Positions 35,932-44,700 of a stretch of 64,000 bases of DNA are shown one piece after another. Location: positions 191,960 to 255,959 of the forward strand of contig CAJTPN010000003.1 of assembly GCA_910578185.1 (NCBI GenBank), given 5' to 3'. The notes under the pieces were generated by a model, which worked only from the letters and a program-made list of their open reading frames with translations, ran no database searches and had not been told where the DNA came from. Numbering within the stretch: position 1 is the stretch's first letter; the number at the start of each line of letters is the position of its first letter. The position numbers and the translations under genes were made by a program. This stretch comes from an uncultured Acetatifactor sp. Its GTDB lineage: Bacteria; Bacillota; Clostridia; Lachnospirales; Lachnospiraceae.

Positions 35932-36861
35932 ATGGGAAACACATTTTATTTTTCATGGGAACCGGAGCTGATGCACTGGCTCCAGATACATATGAACACA
36001 CTTTGCGTAAATCTGGCATCCCTTGTCACTTTATTTGGGGAAGAGCTTGTAATCGTCGTCATTCTTGGATATATCTATTGGTGCTATGACAAAAAAATGG
36101 GTATTTATCTGGGAATCAATTTCTGCATGGCCGGAATTTGGAATACCATGCTGAAAAATATTTTTATGAGGCGACGGCCCTATTTCGACAACACAAGCGT
36201 AATTTGTCTCAAGCCGGTGAAATCCGGCGCGGATATCTATGATATCAACGCACAGGGATTCTCTTTCCCAAGCGGGCATTCCGGTAATTCCGCCGCCGTA
36301 TATGGTTCCATTGCCAGATTCTCCAAGAAAAGATGGATGGCCGTCACGGCAGTGGGAATCACCCTTTTGGTGGGCTGTTCCCGTTTCTGCCTTGGCGTTC
36401 ACTACCCCACCGATGTCCTCTGCGGTTGGCTGCTTGGCCTTTTTGCCATTTTCTTTATCCCCTGGCTGCAAAAAAAGTTTAAAAAGAAATGGGTATTTTA
36501 TCTGTTCCTATTCCTCATTTCTCTGCCCGGATGCCTCTATTGCAAGACCTCCGATTACTACTCCGCCTTGGGAATGTCGGTAGGATTTTACTTGGGCAAT
36601 CTGTTTGAGGAAAAATATGTACAATTCAAAAATACGCGAAACATCGGCAAATGTGTGATACGCCTGGCGATTGGCGGCGTTATATATTTTGGGCTGAATA
36701 CCCTGATGAAGCTGCCCTTCGACCCGCAGCTTCTCTCCTCTGCCACCGCCCTGGCCTATTTGATACGCGTATTCAGATATGCCATTCTCCTTTTTATCAT
36801 TGTAGCCGTATATCCCATGGCCTTTGACAAGCTGGAAAAATTGAGGAAAAAAGACGCATAA
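35932..36861 (+). CDS. PAP2-family membrane phosphatase
   Basis: 309 residues with about eight hydrophobic segments. The three phosphatase motifs are present: KNIFMRRRP (K-x6-RP), SFPSGHSG with PSGH, and SRFCLGVHYPTD with the catalytic histidine. It should dephosphorylate a lipid phosphate, such as undecaprenyl pyrophosphate or phosphatidate, at the outer face of the membrane. The long C-terminal membrane part is typical of the larger Firmicutes members. AAAGGA lies nine bases before the ATG. It is a single gene on the plus strand, closed by a shared terminator at 36904. Confidence 0.88.
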   Translation: MGNTFYFSWEPELMHWLQIHMNTLCVNLASLVTLFGEELVIVVILGYIYWCYDKKMGIYLGINFCMAGIWNTMLKNIFMRRRPYFDNTSVICLKPVKSGADIYDINAQGFSFPSGHSGNSAAVYGSIARFSKKRWMAVTAVGITLLVGCSRFCLGVHYPTDVLCGWLLGLFAIFFIPWLQKKFKKKWVFYLFLFLISLPGCLYCKTSDYYSALGMSVGFYLGNLFEEKYVQFKNTRNIGKCVIRLAIGGVIYFGLNTLMKLPFDPQLLSSATALAYLIRVFRYAILLFIIVAVYPMAFDKLEKLRKKDA

Positions 36862-36903
36862 AATAGATACGCATCAACGGCAGACTTGTGGGTCAGAAAT
36901 GAG

Positions 36904-36949
36904 AAAATCCCGGAGAAGCTTCGATAAACGCCAGCTTCTCCGGGATTTT
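36904..36949. terminator. bidirectional terminator between PAP2 and SPFH genes
   Basis: Perfect 17-bp arms, 36904-36920 and 36933-36949, begin with AAAA and end with TTTT, so it can end both converging transcripts. Confidence 0.9.
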
Positions 36950-37000
36950 CATATCTGTATTTCATTTGTTTCCAGGCAAAACATTTACATTCCCGGATAA

Positions 37001-37915
37001 TTATTTTGTGCCTGACTTCCAGGCAGCAGCAAGGCTTGCGATCCCTTCCAGCTCCGAAGGCAGCAAAATAGTGGTTGCCTGCCCGTCCGCAACCTTCTCA
37101 AAGGCTTCCAGACTCTTGATCTTGAGAACCGCAGCATCGGCGCCAGCATCCTTCAGCATTCTGATACCGTCGGCATTTGCCTGCTGTACCTTCAAAATTG
37201 CCTCCGCTTCACCTTCCGCCTCACGGATCATCTTCTCCTTCTGTGCTTCTGCGCGCAGGATTGCAGACTGCTTATCAGCTTCCGCACGCAGAATCGCAGA
37301 CTCTTTCGCGCCCTCTGCCTCCAGAATTTTCGCCTTCTTCTCACCTTCCGCACGTGTCACGGCCTCACGCCTCTCACGTTCCGCCTTCATCTGTTTCTCC
37401 ATGGCATTTTGAATCTCAGACGGAGGAATGATATTTTTCAGCTCCACACGGGTTACCTTGATTCCCCATGGATCGGTAGCCATATCCAGCGCCGCGCGCA
37501 TCTTGGTATTGATGGTCTCGCGGCTGGTCAGCGTCTGATCCAGTTCCAGATCACCAATGATATTACGAAGTGTAGTTGCCGTCAGATTCTCAATGGCCAT
37601 CATTGGATTCTCCACACCGTAGGTAAACAGCTTGGGATCCGTAATCTGATAAAACACTACGGTATCAATACGCATGGTAACATTGTCCTTTGTGATCACA
37701 GGCTGCGGCGGGAAATCAGCCACCTGCTCCTTCAGGTTTACCTTTCTCGCAATCTTGTCGAGAAAAGGTACCTGCACATGGAATCCCACAGACCAGGTTC
37801 CCTGGTATGCGCCCAGACGCTCAACCACATACGCCTGCGCCTGAGGCACTACCTTCAGCCAGGACACAAGCACCAGCAGCACTACCACAATCAATACAAT
37901 TACTAACCATCCCAT
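37001..37915 (-). CDS. SPFH/Band 7 (stomatin-like) protein
   Basis: 304 residues. One N-terminal membrane helix (about 3-18) is followed by VVPQAQAYVVERLGAY, the typical start of the Band 7 domain. A long Ala/Glu-rich coiled coil (about 185-260; repeats of AEAEADKQSAILRAE type) and a hydrophobic C-terminal segment complete the stomatin/slipin layout. Such proteins form large ring or cage oligomers in ordered membrane domains. The NfeD-like gene lies 150 bases upstream on the same strand, the well-known SPFH-NfeD pairing. Confidence 0.9.
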   Translation of the reverse strand: MGWLVIVLIVVVLLVLVSWLKVVPQAQAYVVERLGAYQGTWSVGFHVQVPFLDKIARKVNLKEQVADFPPQPVITKDNVTMRIDTVVFYQITDPKLFTYGVENPMMAIENLTATTLRNIIGDLELDQTLTSRETINTKMRAALDMATDPWGIKVTRVELKNIIPPSEIQNAMEKQMKAERERREAVTRAEGEKKAKILEAEGAKESAILRAEADKQSAILRAEAQKEKMIREAEGEAEAILKVQQANADGIRMLKDAGADAAVLKIKSLEAFEKVADGQATTILLPSELEGIASLAAAWKSGTK

Positions 37916-38065
37916 TTTCTTACCTCTTTCCGCACCAAATTTATTACAGTGCTATTTTTTATAATTTATACTTATAATCCTAAAAGTCTGCCATTTGTCC
38001 CAGTCACAGACGGAAACTGCTGCGAAAAACAGCAGCCTTTATGGCGCGTAAGTATAATCAGCATC

Positions 38066-38593
38066 TTACTGTTCCTGGATTTTTTCCATCTCTTCCATCT
38101 GAGAGACGCTCATCGGCTCCGGTTTCATTTCTTCCAGGGACGTATTGCCGTCCAGAGTTTCATCCACTTTCACAATCAGTTTCACTCCATGAATCGCCAC
38201 TACGTTTACCACGGTTCCCACCGGTATCCGAAGCTTATCGTCAAAGCTTCTGGCACTCCACTCCAAACCGCCTATCGTAACCTGTCCCACGCCTTCCAGG
38301 TTAAATATCTCGCTGGTCACAATCGCCTGACGTCCCACCATGCTTTCCACGTTGGTCTTTACACGGTCCTTATTGAAATACTTCACCGCCAGCGGTCTTG
38401 TGAAGAACAGCAGCAGCAGGGATACCGCCAAAAACAAAATCACCTGGACAAACACCGGCGCATTTAGCAGCGTCGCCAGAATAGCAATCAGCGCTCCCCC
38501 GGCAAACCAGATCGTAGTAAGCCCCATGGTCGGCACTTCGATGACGATACATAAAATCAACAGCACCAGCCAGAAAACCATCATGTCACCCAT
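38066..38593 (-). CDS. NfeD-like membrane protein, short form
   Basis: 175 residues. Three or four hydrophobic segments (about 5-75) precede a C-terminal OB-fold domain (about 88-150: GRQAIVTSEIFNLEGVGQVTIGG and GTVVNVVAIHGVKLIV). It lacks the N-terminal serine protease domain of long NfeD proteins. It should interact with the SPFH protein encoded downstream and modulate membrane domains. The last 25 residues are acidic and Met/Glu-rich. Confidence 0.88.
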   Translation of the reverse strand: MGDMMVFWLVLLILCIVIEVPTMGLTTIWFAGGALIAILATLLNAPVFVQVILFLAVSLLLLFFTRPLAVKYFNKDRVKTNVESMVGRQAIVTSEIFNLEGVGQVTIGGLEWSARSFDDKLRIPVGTVVNVVAIHGVKLIVKVDETLDGNTSLEEMKPEPMSVSQMEEMEKIQEQ

Positions 38594-38698
38594 TTCATCA
38601 CTCCTTTTATCATTTTAAGTTCTCCAATTCTCCTCCAACCTTACAGATACAGTTTACTACAAAAATAGTTTTTCAGCAATGAGTTTTTCAAAATCACC

Positions 38699-38729
38699 AA
38701 AAAGCGGCATTGCATACATGCAATGCCGC
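38699..38729 (-). terminator. terminator of the SleB-like hydrolase gene
   Basis: Minus-strand hairpin with 12-bp complementary arms (38704-38715 and 38718-38729; the tip will open to a larger loop) followed by five T. It lies just after the stop at 38738. Confidence 0.85.
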
Positions 38730-38737
38730 CCATAAAA

Positions 38738-39826
38738 TCAATAAAATACATGGTTGCCTATCACAAGGCCTTCCCGACCGTTGTTACGACGGAAGTGGGT
38801 CAAATCGCCTACGTTGGAGACGCCGGATAATGCCTCGTCCGCAGCCTTGAAACAGCTTTCATAGATACTGCCGGAATCCAGCACCTGCTGCAGTCTGCCC
38901 GTCATGGCCGGTGTAAACTGGCCTGAAGCATAAATGACACCGCTGATGGTATTCGGATACGCCGAACTCCTCACACGATTCATAACCACCGCACCTACCG
39001 CAACCTGCCCTTCATAGCTCTCGCCACAGGCCTCGCAGTGAATCAACGCCGCCAAAAGCGTCCTGGTGTCTACATCCGTAGTATATTGGCCATAATTCTT
39101 ATGGCGCTTTGCCTCTTCTTCCTTCTCTTCCCTCTCCCGGATCTCGTCCATGGTTTCTCCAGAGTCGATCATGAAGTCCAATACCACAAATTCCTCGGAT
39201 ACATAGCCGTCGCTGCCTTCATAATCCACACAGATCCAGCCGTCTTCCTTTCGTTCCACTACCTCCACGATCTCTCCCTTCGGCAGCATCCCGTAAATAT
39301 CTGATTCCGTATTTGGGGCACTTCTCACACGGAGCGCTTCCGTGTTGATGGTTGCCACCATCTTGCCCACATTGTTTGCCAGTTCTCTGGCCTCATCGTC
39401 AAACAATAAAAATACATCGGAAGCCCATCCGATAATGTTGCCCGACTGAAGTTTGGTCCATCCGTCTTTTCTCTCCAGGATAGTGCCTCCACAGTCCTTG
39501 TACAACATGCCCACCTTATCGGCCGTTTCGTTGGCCTCCGCCCTCACATTCAGCGCATTCTCCACATTTGCCATCACCAGCCTGCCTGCCTGTGATTCTT
39601 CCTGTATTACTTCCTTCGGCGGATCAAGTTCAATGTTCAGCTTCATGGCGGTAGCGTTCACAGCCTCCCTGGAATTGGAAACACCCGGATTGAGCACGGA
39701 CGCCACTCCTCCCCGGAGCTGATCCAAACCATCGCTGCCTGCCTGTGCAACCATGTGTGTCTGCATGCCAAGGCAAAAAACCATAACTCCCGTGGCGGCT
39801 GCAAACACCTTTTTGCTTTTTAACAT
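38738..39826 (-). CDS. cell-wall hydrolase with two SH3 domains (SleB/CwlJ-like)
   Basis: 362 residues from the ATG at 39826 with GGAGG seven bases upstream. A signal peptide (about 1-30, ending VAQAG) is followed by two bacterial SH3 domains (about 95-145 and 155-220; NALNVRAEANETADKVG and EALRVRSAPNTESDIYG). After a charged linker comes a hydrolase_2 domain: LLAALIHCEACGESYEGQVAVGA with the catalytic-type glutamate, and HFRRNNG. It should cleave peptidoglycan outside the cell, probably as a lytic transglycosylase. The SH3 domains bind the wall. It is a single-gene unit with its own promoter, repeat box and terminator. Confidence 0.88.
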   Translation of the reverse strand: MLKSKKVFAAATGVMVFCLGMQTHMVAQAGSDGLDQLRGGVASVLNPGVSNSREAVNATAMKLNIELDPPKEVIQEESQAGRLVMANVENALNVRAEANETADKVGMLYKDCGGTILERKDGWTKLQSGNIIGWASDVFLLFDDEARELANNVGKMVATINTEALRVRSAPNTESDIYGMLPKGEIVEVVERKEDGWICVDYEGSDGYVSEEFVVLDFMIDSGETMDEIREREEKEEEAKRHKNYGQYTTDVDTRTLLAALIHCEACGESYEGQVAVGAVVMNRVRSSAYPNTISGVIYASGQFTPAMTGRLQQVLDSGSIYESCFKAADEALSGVSNVGDLTHFRRNNGREGLVIGNHVFY

Positions 39827-39890
39827 CTTTATACCTCCATTCAACAAATTATATTCCTTTATCACAATCATTCCATTTTTTTAAGAAAGA

Positions 39891-39920
39891 TGTTACAAAG
39901 TTATTAAATTTGTTACAAAG
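39891..39920 (-). promoter_or_regulatory. direct TGTTACAAAG repeats beside the SleB-like gene promoter
   Basis: TGTTACAAAG occurs at 39891-39900 and again at 39911-39920, exactly 20 bases apart, so both face the same side of the helix. They lie just downstream of the -10 box. The core is the complement of TGTAAC, the WalR half-site, but the spacing differs from the N5 consensus. A position over the start region suggests repression. Confidence 0.5.
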
Positions 39921-39922
39921 GT

Positions 39923-39951
39923 ATCATAGCAGATGTGAATAGAAATGTCAA
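39923..39951 (-). promoter_or_regulatory. promoter of the SleB-like hydrolase gene
   Basis: Minus strand TTGACA (39946-39951), 17-base spacer, TATGAT (39923-39928). Confidence 0.75.
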
Positions 39952-40100
39952 GTTTTCCCTTAAAGTATTTTTTGCGGCACCGCAAGTCTTGCAAAGTAAT
40001 ATGGAAATCCGTCCATGAAGGCATTGAAATTGCTGAATCCCCGGGAGGGCCTGTCTAAACGGTTACTTCTCCCAATGACGCGTGCCAAGCGGTTACTTGC

Positions 40101-40898
40101 CTACATACCTTCGGCCTTCTCCACACATGCCGCCACTGCATCCATAACTGCCGCACGCATCCCCATTTCCTCCAGAACCTTTACCGCCTGGATGGTAGTC
40201 CCCCCCGGTGAACACACCATATCTTTCAGTTCACCGGGATGTATACCGGTTTCCAGGACCATCTTTGCGCTGCCAAGTACCGCCTGTGCCGCAAATTCAT
40301 ATGCCTGTTTCCTGGGCATTCCCGCCGCCACAGCCCCGTCCGCCATAGCCTCTATGAACAGAAAAACATAAGCGGGCGCACTTCCGCTCACCCCCACCAC
40401 CGCATTCATCAACCGCTCCGGAACCACTATGGCTTTCCCGAAAGACTCCATCAGCTTCACTACCTTTTCAAGATCACCGGCCCCAACGCCCCGCCCTGGA
40501 CTGACACCCGTACAGCCCTCCGATACCAGTGCCGGTGTATTGGGCATACAGCGGATAATCTTTAAATCCTCTCGTCCAAATGCCCTGCTTAAGAAATTCA
40601 GGTCCCGGCCGGCGGCAATACTCACCACAATGCTGCCGCCTGGCACAATCTCCCGTATCTCATCTATCACTTCCGACATAACTGTCGGTTTAACTGCCAG
40701 AAACAAAACCTCCGCCTCCCCAGCAACCTGTTGGTTTTCTTGTACTGTGGTAATGGCATATTGCTTCCTTATCTTTTCCCTTGTGGCTTCCGTCCTTGCC
40801 GAGCCGATGATATCCTCCGGTCCTGCCAGCCCTTTTCCAAGCATACCTCCGATCATTGCCGCCGCCATATTCCCCAGTCCGATAAATCCAATTTTCAT
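40101..40898 (-). CDS. proC: pyrroline-5-carboxylate reductase
   Basis: 265 residues, the usual length. The Rossmann start is MKIGFIGLGNMAAAMIGG. LFLAVKPTVM, the long helix with VVGVSGSAPAYVFLFIEAMADGAV and the signature MVCSPGGTTIQAVKVLEE are all present. It makes proline from pyrroline-5-carboxylate with NAD(P)H. It stands alone; the rRNA methyltransferase gene lies 90 bases upstream on the same strand. Confidence 0.95.
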   Translation of the reverse strand: MKIGFIGLGNMAAAMIGGMLGKGLAGPEDIIGSARTEATREKIRKQYAITTVQENQQVAGEAEVLFLAVKPTVMSEVIDEIREIVPGGSIVVSIAAGRDLNFLSRAFGREDLKIIRCMPNTPALVSEGCTGVSPGRGVGAGDLEKVVKLMESFGKAIVVPERLMNAVVGVSGSAPAYVFLFIEAMADGAVAAGMPRKQAYEFAAQAVLGSAKMVLETGIHPGELKDMVCSPGGTTIQAVKVLEEMGMRAAVMDAVAACVEKAEGM

Positions 40899-40987
40899 CT
40901 TACTCCTCCTTGCCCCTTTACAGGCATTCTTATCAAATATTATATTGACTATTCCGGTCAGTATTCATTTTTTCAGACTTATACAGT

Positions 40988-41785
40988 CTACCCCTGTATC
41001 ATATGCCGTTGCCGATGAGCCTCGTAGACAAAAAGGGATGCGGCGATTGCAGCGTTCAGTGATTCTACCTGCCCCTCCATGGGAATCTTCAGATAATCGT
41101 CCGCGCGATCCGCCAATTCCCGCCGAAGCCCTCTTCCTTCGTTGCCGATCAAAAAAGCCGTGCCTGCCCGAAAAGATACTCCGTCATAATATCTTTTTCC
41201 GTCCAAATGCGCCGCGTAGACCAAAATCCCCTTCTCCCGCAGTCTGTCCACTGTCTTTGGCAAATCCTCCACACAGACAAAAGGCACCCTGTAAACGGAA
41301 CCCATGGTAGCCCGAATCACTTTGGGATTGTAAATATCCACCGTTTCTTTGTCCATGAAAATCCCCGTCACACCGGCTCCCTCACAGGACCTGACAATGG
41401 TCCCCAGATTGCCCGGGTCCTGCAGTCCTTCCAATACCAAAAACAAAGGATCCGGAGCCTGCAAAAGTGTCTCCAACCGCCAGATTCGCTGTCTGATCAC
41501 ACACAAAATCCCCTGAGGAGTCTGCGTATCGGACATCTTTTGAAAGACTTGTGAAGATACCGTCTCAAAGCCTGTCCTCACCAGTTTTTCCTGTATTTCT
41601 TTCCGCTGCGGCACCTGTTCCAACGCATTTTCCGCCACATAGACTTCCAGAATATCCTCCTCTGGTGCTTCCGCATACATTTTAAAGCCTTCAGCCAGAA
41701 AAATCCCGTCCCGGCGTCTTTCCTTCGCCTTTGTCTGCCACTGTACCACCTGTTTCACTTTTGGGTTCCCATTGCTGGTAATCAT
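40988..41785 (-). CDS. TrmH/SpoU family RNA methyltransferase
   Basis: 265 residues. The N-terminal substrate-binding domain (ITSNGNPKVKQVVQWQTKAK to about 95) is followed by the knotted SPOUT domain. LEGLQDPGNLGTIVRSCEGAG is motif 1, FLIGNEGRGL motif 2 and IPMEGQVESLNAAIAASLFVYE motif 3. It probably 2'-O-methylates a ribose in rRNA; the exact site cannot be told. The gene overlaps nothing and has no obvious terminator. Confidence 0.92.
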   Translation of the reverse strand: MITSNGNPKVKQVVQWQTKAKERRRDGIFLAEGFKMYAEAPEEDILEVYVAENALEQVPQRKEIQEKLVRTGFETVSSQVFQKMSDTQTPQGILCVIRQRIWRLETLLQAPDPLFLVLEGLQDPGNLGTIVRSCEGAGVTGIFMDKETVDIYNPKVIRATMGSVYRVPFVCVEDLPKTVDRLREKGILVYAAHLDGKRYYDGVSFRAGTAFLIGNEGRGLRRELADRADDYLKIPMEGQVESLNAAIAASLFVYEAHRQRHMIQG

Positions 41786-42031
41786 ATAATCTCCCTTTCT
41801 CAGGGCGTTTTTTAACTGCTATCTCCCACCGGTACCACACCTGATTGGATGCAAGCACAAAATTTCCCTGACATTTTATTGACCTGGCACAAACTCTGTA
41901 ATTTGTCCACTGATGGCATCATGTCATGGACATAATGCGAACAATCTCATATCCCAATTTTTCCGCCACGGCAATTTTTTATTGTTCCTTTAGATTAAAT
42001 AGCCCTTTGCTGGACGCACACCAAAAATTCG

Positions 42032-42671
42032 TTACTCAATACTTTTAACAAATGCCGCTATTTCTGCCACTGTTTCTTTAACAGTTTTATCAGTGTTATC
42101 TATGTAAAACTGAAATTTACCTGCATTCTTCTTAAACCAATTATTATATCGAATTTGCCCTGCAATAAATTCATCACTTCCGCACATTCTTTCTTCTGGT
42201 CTTGCTTTTAATCTTCTGGTAATTTCTTCATCAGAACAAGTCATCCCAATCAAATACCCCGCAGCAAGCTGACGGGGTATCGAGCTTGATTCGCAGCAAG
42301 CTGCAGGGTATTTGACCCTCGCGGCATTCGCCAAATGCTCGTGCAAGCACGAAACTTGGCTCATTGCTCACGGGAATAAAAAAGGTTGATGTAATATTCC
42401 GTGGAATAATAACCGCTCCATAGAAATCATATGGATTCATACACGTGGCAAAAAGTAAGTTTTTATTATTGGACATTCTTACAGCCTCTGCTAAACAATC
42501 ATCACTAAATTTAGCTCCATGCTCTGTTCCTGCATAATCCCACCAATTAATACCAACTTCATCTGTATCAATGCAGCTATAATTGTCTAATATCTTACTT
42601 TCATTCAGCGCTTCTTTTATTGTAGATTTTCCAACTCCACAAGCCGCACTTAATACTATTAATTTTTTCAT
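42032..42671 (-). pseudogene. P-loop kinase gene interrupted by a 127-bp insertion
   Basis: From the ATG at 42671 the frame encodes MKKLIVLSAACGVGKSTIKE with a Walker A loop (GVGKST), DTDEVG and FATCMNPYDFYGAV up to ITSTFFI. It is then interrupted. The second part, GMTCSDEEITRRLKARPEERM to the stop at 42032, is in another frame. Removing 127 bp (42251-42377) joins FFI to GMTCS and gives one frame of exactly 171 codons. The intact protein would be a 170-residue nucleotide or small-molecule kinase-like ATPase of the adenylylate-kinase-like P-loop group. The present reading frame ends in a hybrid tail, so activity is doubtful. Confidence 0.75.
42251..42377. mobile_element. 127-bp REP-like palindromic element inserted in the kinase gene
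   Basis: The element contains stacked imperfect palindromes: ATACCCCGCAGCAAGCTG with a mirrored GGGGTAT, GCAGCAAGCTGC, and CGTGCAAGCACG. An AAT is found at both edges (42248-42250 and 42375-42377), which could be a 3-bp target duplication or alignment ambiguity. Similar-looking repeats ending in GCAGCTTGCTGCGGGGTATT are, to my recollection, scattered in intergenic regions of Lachnospiraceae. It has no coding capacity and would need a transposase supplied elsewhere. Confidence 0.65.
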
Positions 42672-42913
42672 AATAGTCGCCTCAAAAAAATTTCGATTAC
42701 CGTTTTCTATCTTTTTCTACATTCTTTTCCTTGAATAGTATGGTATCTTCTTATAGCTTGCCGTATCATTTTATATCCCAACAGGAAATTCGGGCAACAT
42801 TTAGGCACCAAAGTGTCAAAAACGATTGGTATTAAAATACCTTGATCTGCAAAAATGTTGGTGTTTAAAAAATTTTTTCCTCTTACTGCTTGTACATACC
42901 ACATAATTAAATA

Positions 42914-44512
42914 CTATTTTTTATAAAACAGAGAATACTTTACAAATCGTTCTTCCGTAAATCCAGCCTCCCGCAGCTGGCCGCAATATTCCTCAAATCC
43001 GTCCCGCACAATGTAATTGTACGCATCCGTTATTTCCCCCAGACAACCGATCCAGTGATTATTATAGCGAATGCCATCCCCGGTTCCCAGCTTTACCTGC
43101 AGCTCATATGGATTTTCCAGAGTGCTCACAGCATAATAAATCTCCTTTTCCGCCATCTGTGTCACTTTTGTCCTGAGTATTGGATCCTGTTCAATAAAAT
43201 CCAGTGCTTCCGATACGGTCACATCAAAATTAGAGAGCGGGAATGTCTCCGCCGAATAGAATCCTCCATAATAATATCTGCCAAATCTGGCAAAACCGCA
43301 AATATAGATACAGCACAAAACCGCCGCAACGGCAATTTCCGCCCCCTTCTTCCTCCTACCGGCATTCTTCCCGGAATTTGCCATCCTGCCGCATATCATT
43401 CTCAAAGCATCCAGTCCCTCCGCCGCCAGCACAATTACGGAAAAGAATATACCATTTGTCTTATTTACGTTCGACTCAATATGGCACTCAAACAGCAGCA
43501 TGCTTAAGAACCAGAGAAAAACCGTTACAAAAACCGCTCTCCCGTTAAACCCTGTCTCCCGCTCCCGAAAAGATTTCCACAGCTTTACAATTCCAAGCCC
43601 AAATCCCAGCGCCGCCGGAAGGATGGTTACAAGATACAGATTGGCATATCCGGGAATACTGTTGTAATTCAGACCATCCCCGATGAAAATACTCTTTAAG
43701 GCAAGGGCCAGCTTGTCAAAAGTCAGCACGCCCAGCTCGGAGGCCCGATAAAAGGCCAGCTTTGTAATGGTGAAACAACCAAACTGGAATTCCTCCAGAT
43801 CAAACATATTTACAATCTGAACCAGGATCAACGGCAGCGCCAGAATTCCCATGGGCACCGCCATAGCGATCCAGCCCTTCAGCGAAAATTTCTTTATCCG
43901 CAGCAGATATATCAGGGTCAGAACAAGAAACAGCGGCAGGATCAGGTACACCGGCGCATATGTATATAGAAGAAACCCACCCACAAGTCCCGCAAGCATA
44001 TACCGAACCGCATTTCCGCTCTCTATGGCCGCCGTAAGGCAGTAGAGAAAAATCGTAGACATCCCAAGCATCAGATTAGATTCCAGTCCAAATCTTCCCG
44101 CCATGATAAAGTAGGGGCAAGCCGCCATCAAACCGCCTGCCACCACAGGCATAAACGCCCTGCCCGGATACATTTTTTTCACCAGCTTCATTCCAAAAAC
44201 CAGATTAAAGAGTGAGGATATGACCGCAGGCATCCTGATCACCCGAACGCCGAATCCAAATATTCTGATCATTCCGGCGCACACAAAGGTATAAAGGGCA
44301 TTCTGACCCCCTCCAAAATTGAGCAGATACACAGGCCACGGTTTCAGATAACGATCCACGCCGTACTGCGAAAGACAATAGGCATCATAAGCCATTCCTG
44401 CTTCGTCGATATGCAGCCCAAAGGGCAGCGAAGAAAGCTGCCACAGTCTTGTGATTGCAAACAACATAAATATTCCCGCCAGGCATATATATCTCCAAAA
44501 CCTTTTTGTCAA
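42914..44512 (-). CDS. membrane glycosyltransferase, PMT/ArnT-like (GT39/GT83 type)
   Basis: 532 residues if started at the TTG at 44512, which has AGGAGG eight bases upstream; an in-frame ATG at 44584 has no site. About eleven hydrophobic segments are visible. The first outer loop has LPFGLHIDEAGMAYDAY, with the acidic DE pair that is the catalytic hallmark of GT-C enzymes using polyprenyl-phosphate sugars. The C-terminal 110 residues are soluble and lie outside. It probably transfers a sugar from a polyprenyl donor to a wall polymer or lipid; acceptor unknown. Confidence 0.75.
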   Translation of the reverse strand: MTKRFWRYICLAGIFMLFAITRLWQLSSLPFGLHIDEAGMAYDAYCLSQYGVDRYLKPWPVYLLNFGGGQNALYTFVCAGMIRIFGFGVRVIRMPAVISSLFNLVFGMKLVKKMYPGRAFMPVVAGGLMAACPYFIMAGRFGLESNLMLGMSTIFLYCLTAAIESGNAVRYMLAGLVGGFLLYTYAPVYLILPLFLVLTLIYLLRIKKFSLKGWIAMAVPMGILALPLILVQIVNMFDLEEFQFGCFTITKLAFYRASELGVLTFDKLALALKSIFIGDGLNYNSIPGYANLYLVTILPAALGFGLGIVKLWKSFRERETGFNGRAVFVTVFLWFLSMLLFECHIESNVNKTNGIFFSVIVLAAEGLDALRMICGRMANSGKNAGRRKKGAEIAVAAVLCCIYICGFARFGRYYYGGFYSAETFPLSNFDVTVSEALDFIEQDPILRTKVTQMAEKEIYYAVSTLENPYELQVKLGTGDGIRYNNHWIGCLGEITDAYNYIVRDGFEEYCGQLREAGFTEERFVKYSLFYKK

Positions 44513-44700
44513 CACTGTTTCCTCCTGCCTCCCTGAAACCACGATATTGTGTAACCTTTGGGACAGCCCCTCCCAAAAATCCATCCGTACATGAGCCCAT
44601 TGTCAAACCACAGCCAAATGCGGCATTTTGAATCGTATCACAAAAGGCAGCCATTTTCCAAAAACAGCCGCCTTATCCATATAAGCCATATATCCGGCCA

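Noticed and set aside
41880..41960. Imperfect palindrome around TGTCCA...TGGACA
   Set aside because: The arms are interrupted and no adjacent gene suggests an operator.
42707..42904. 65-codon minus-strand ORF beginning MWYVQAVRGKNF
   Set aside because: No ribosome binding site and no recognisable family; it may be decayed sequence upstream of the broken kinase gene.
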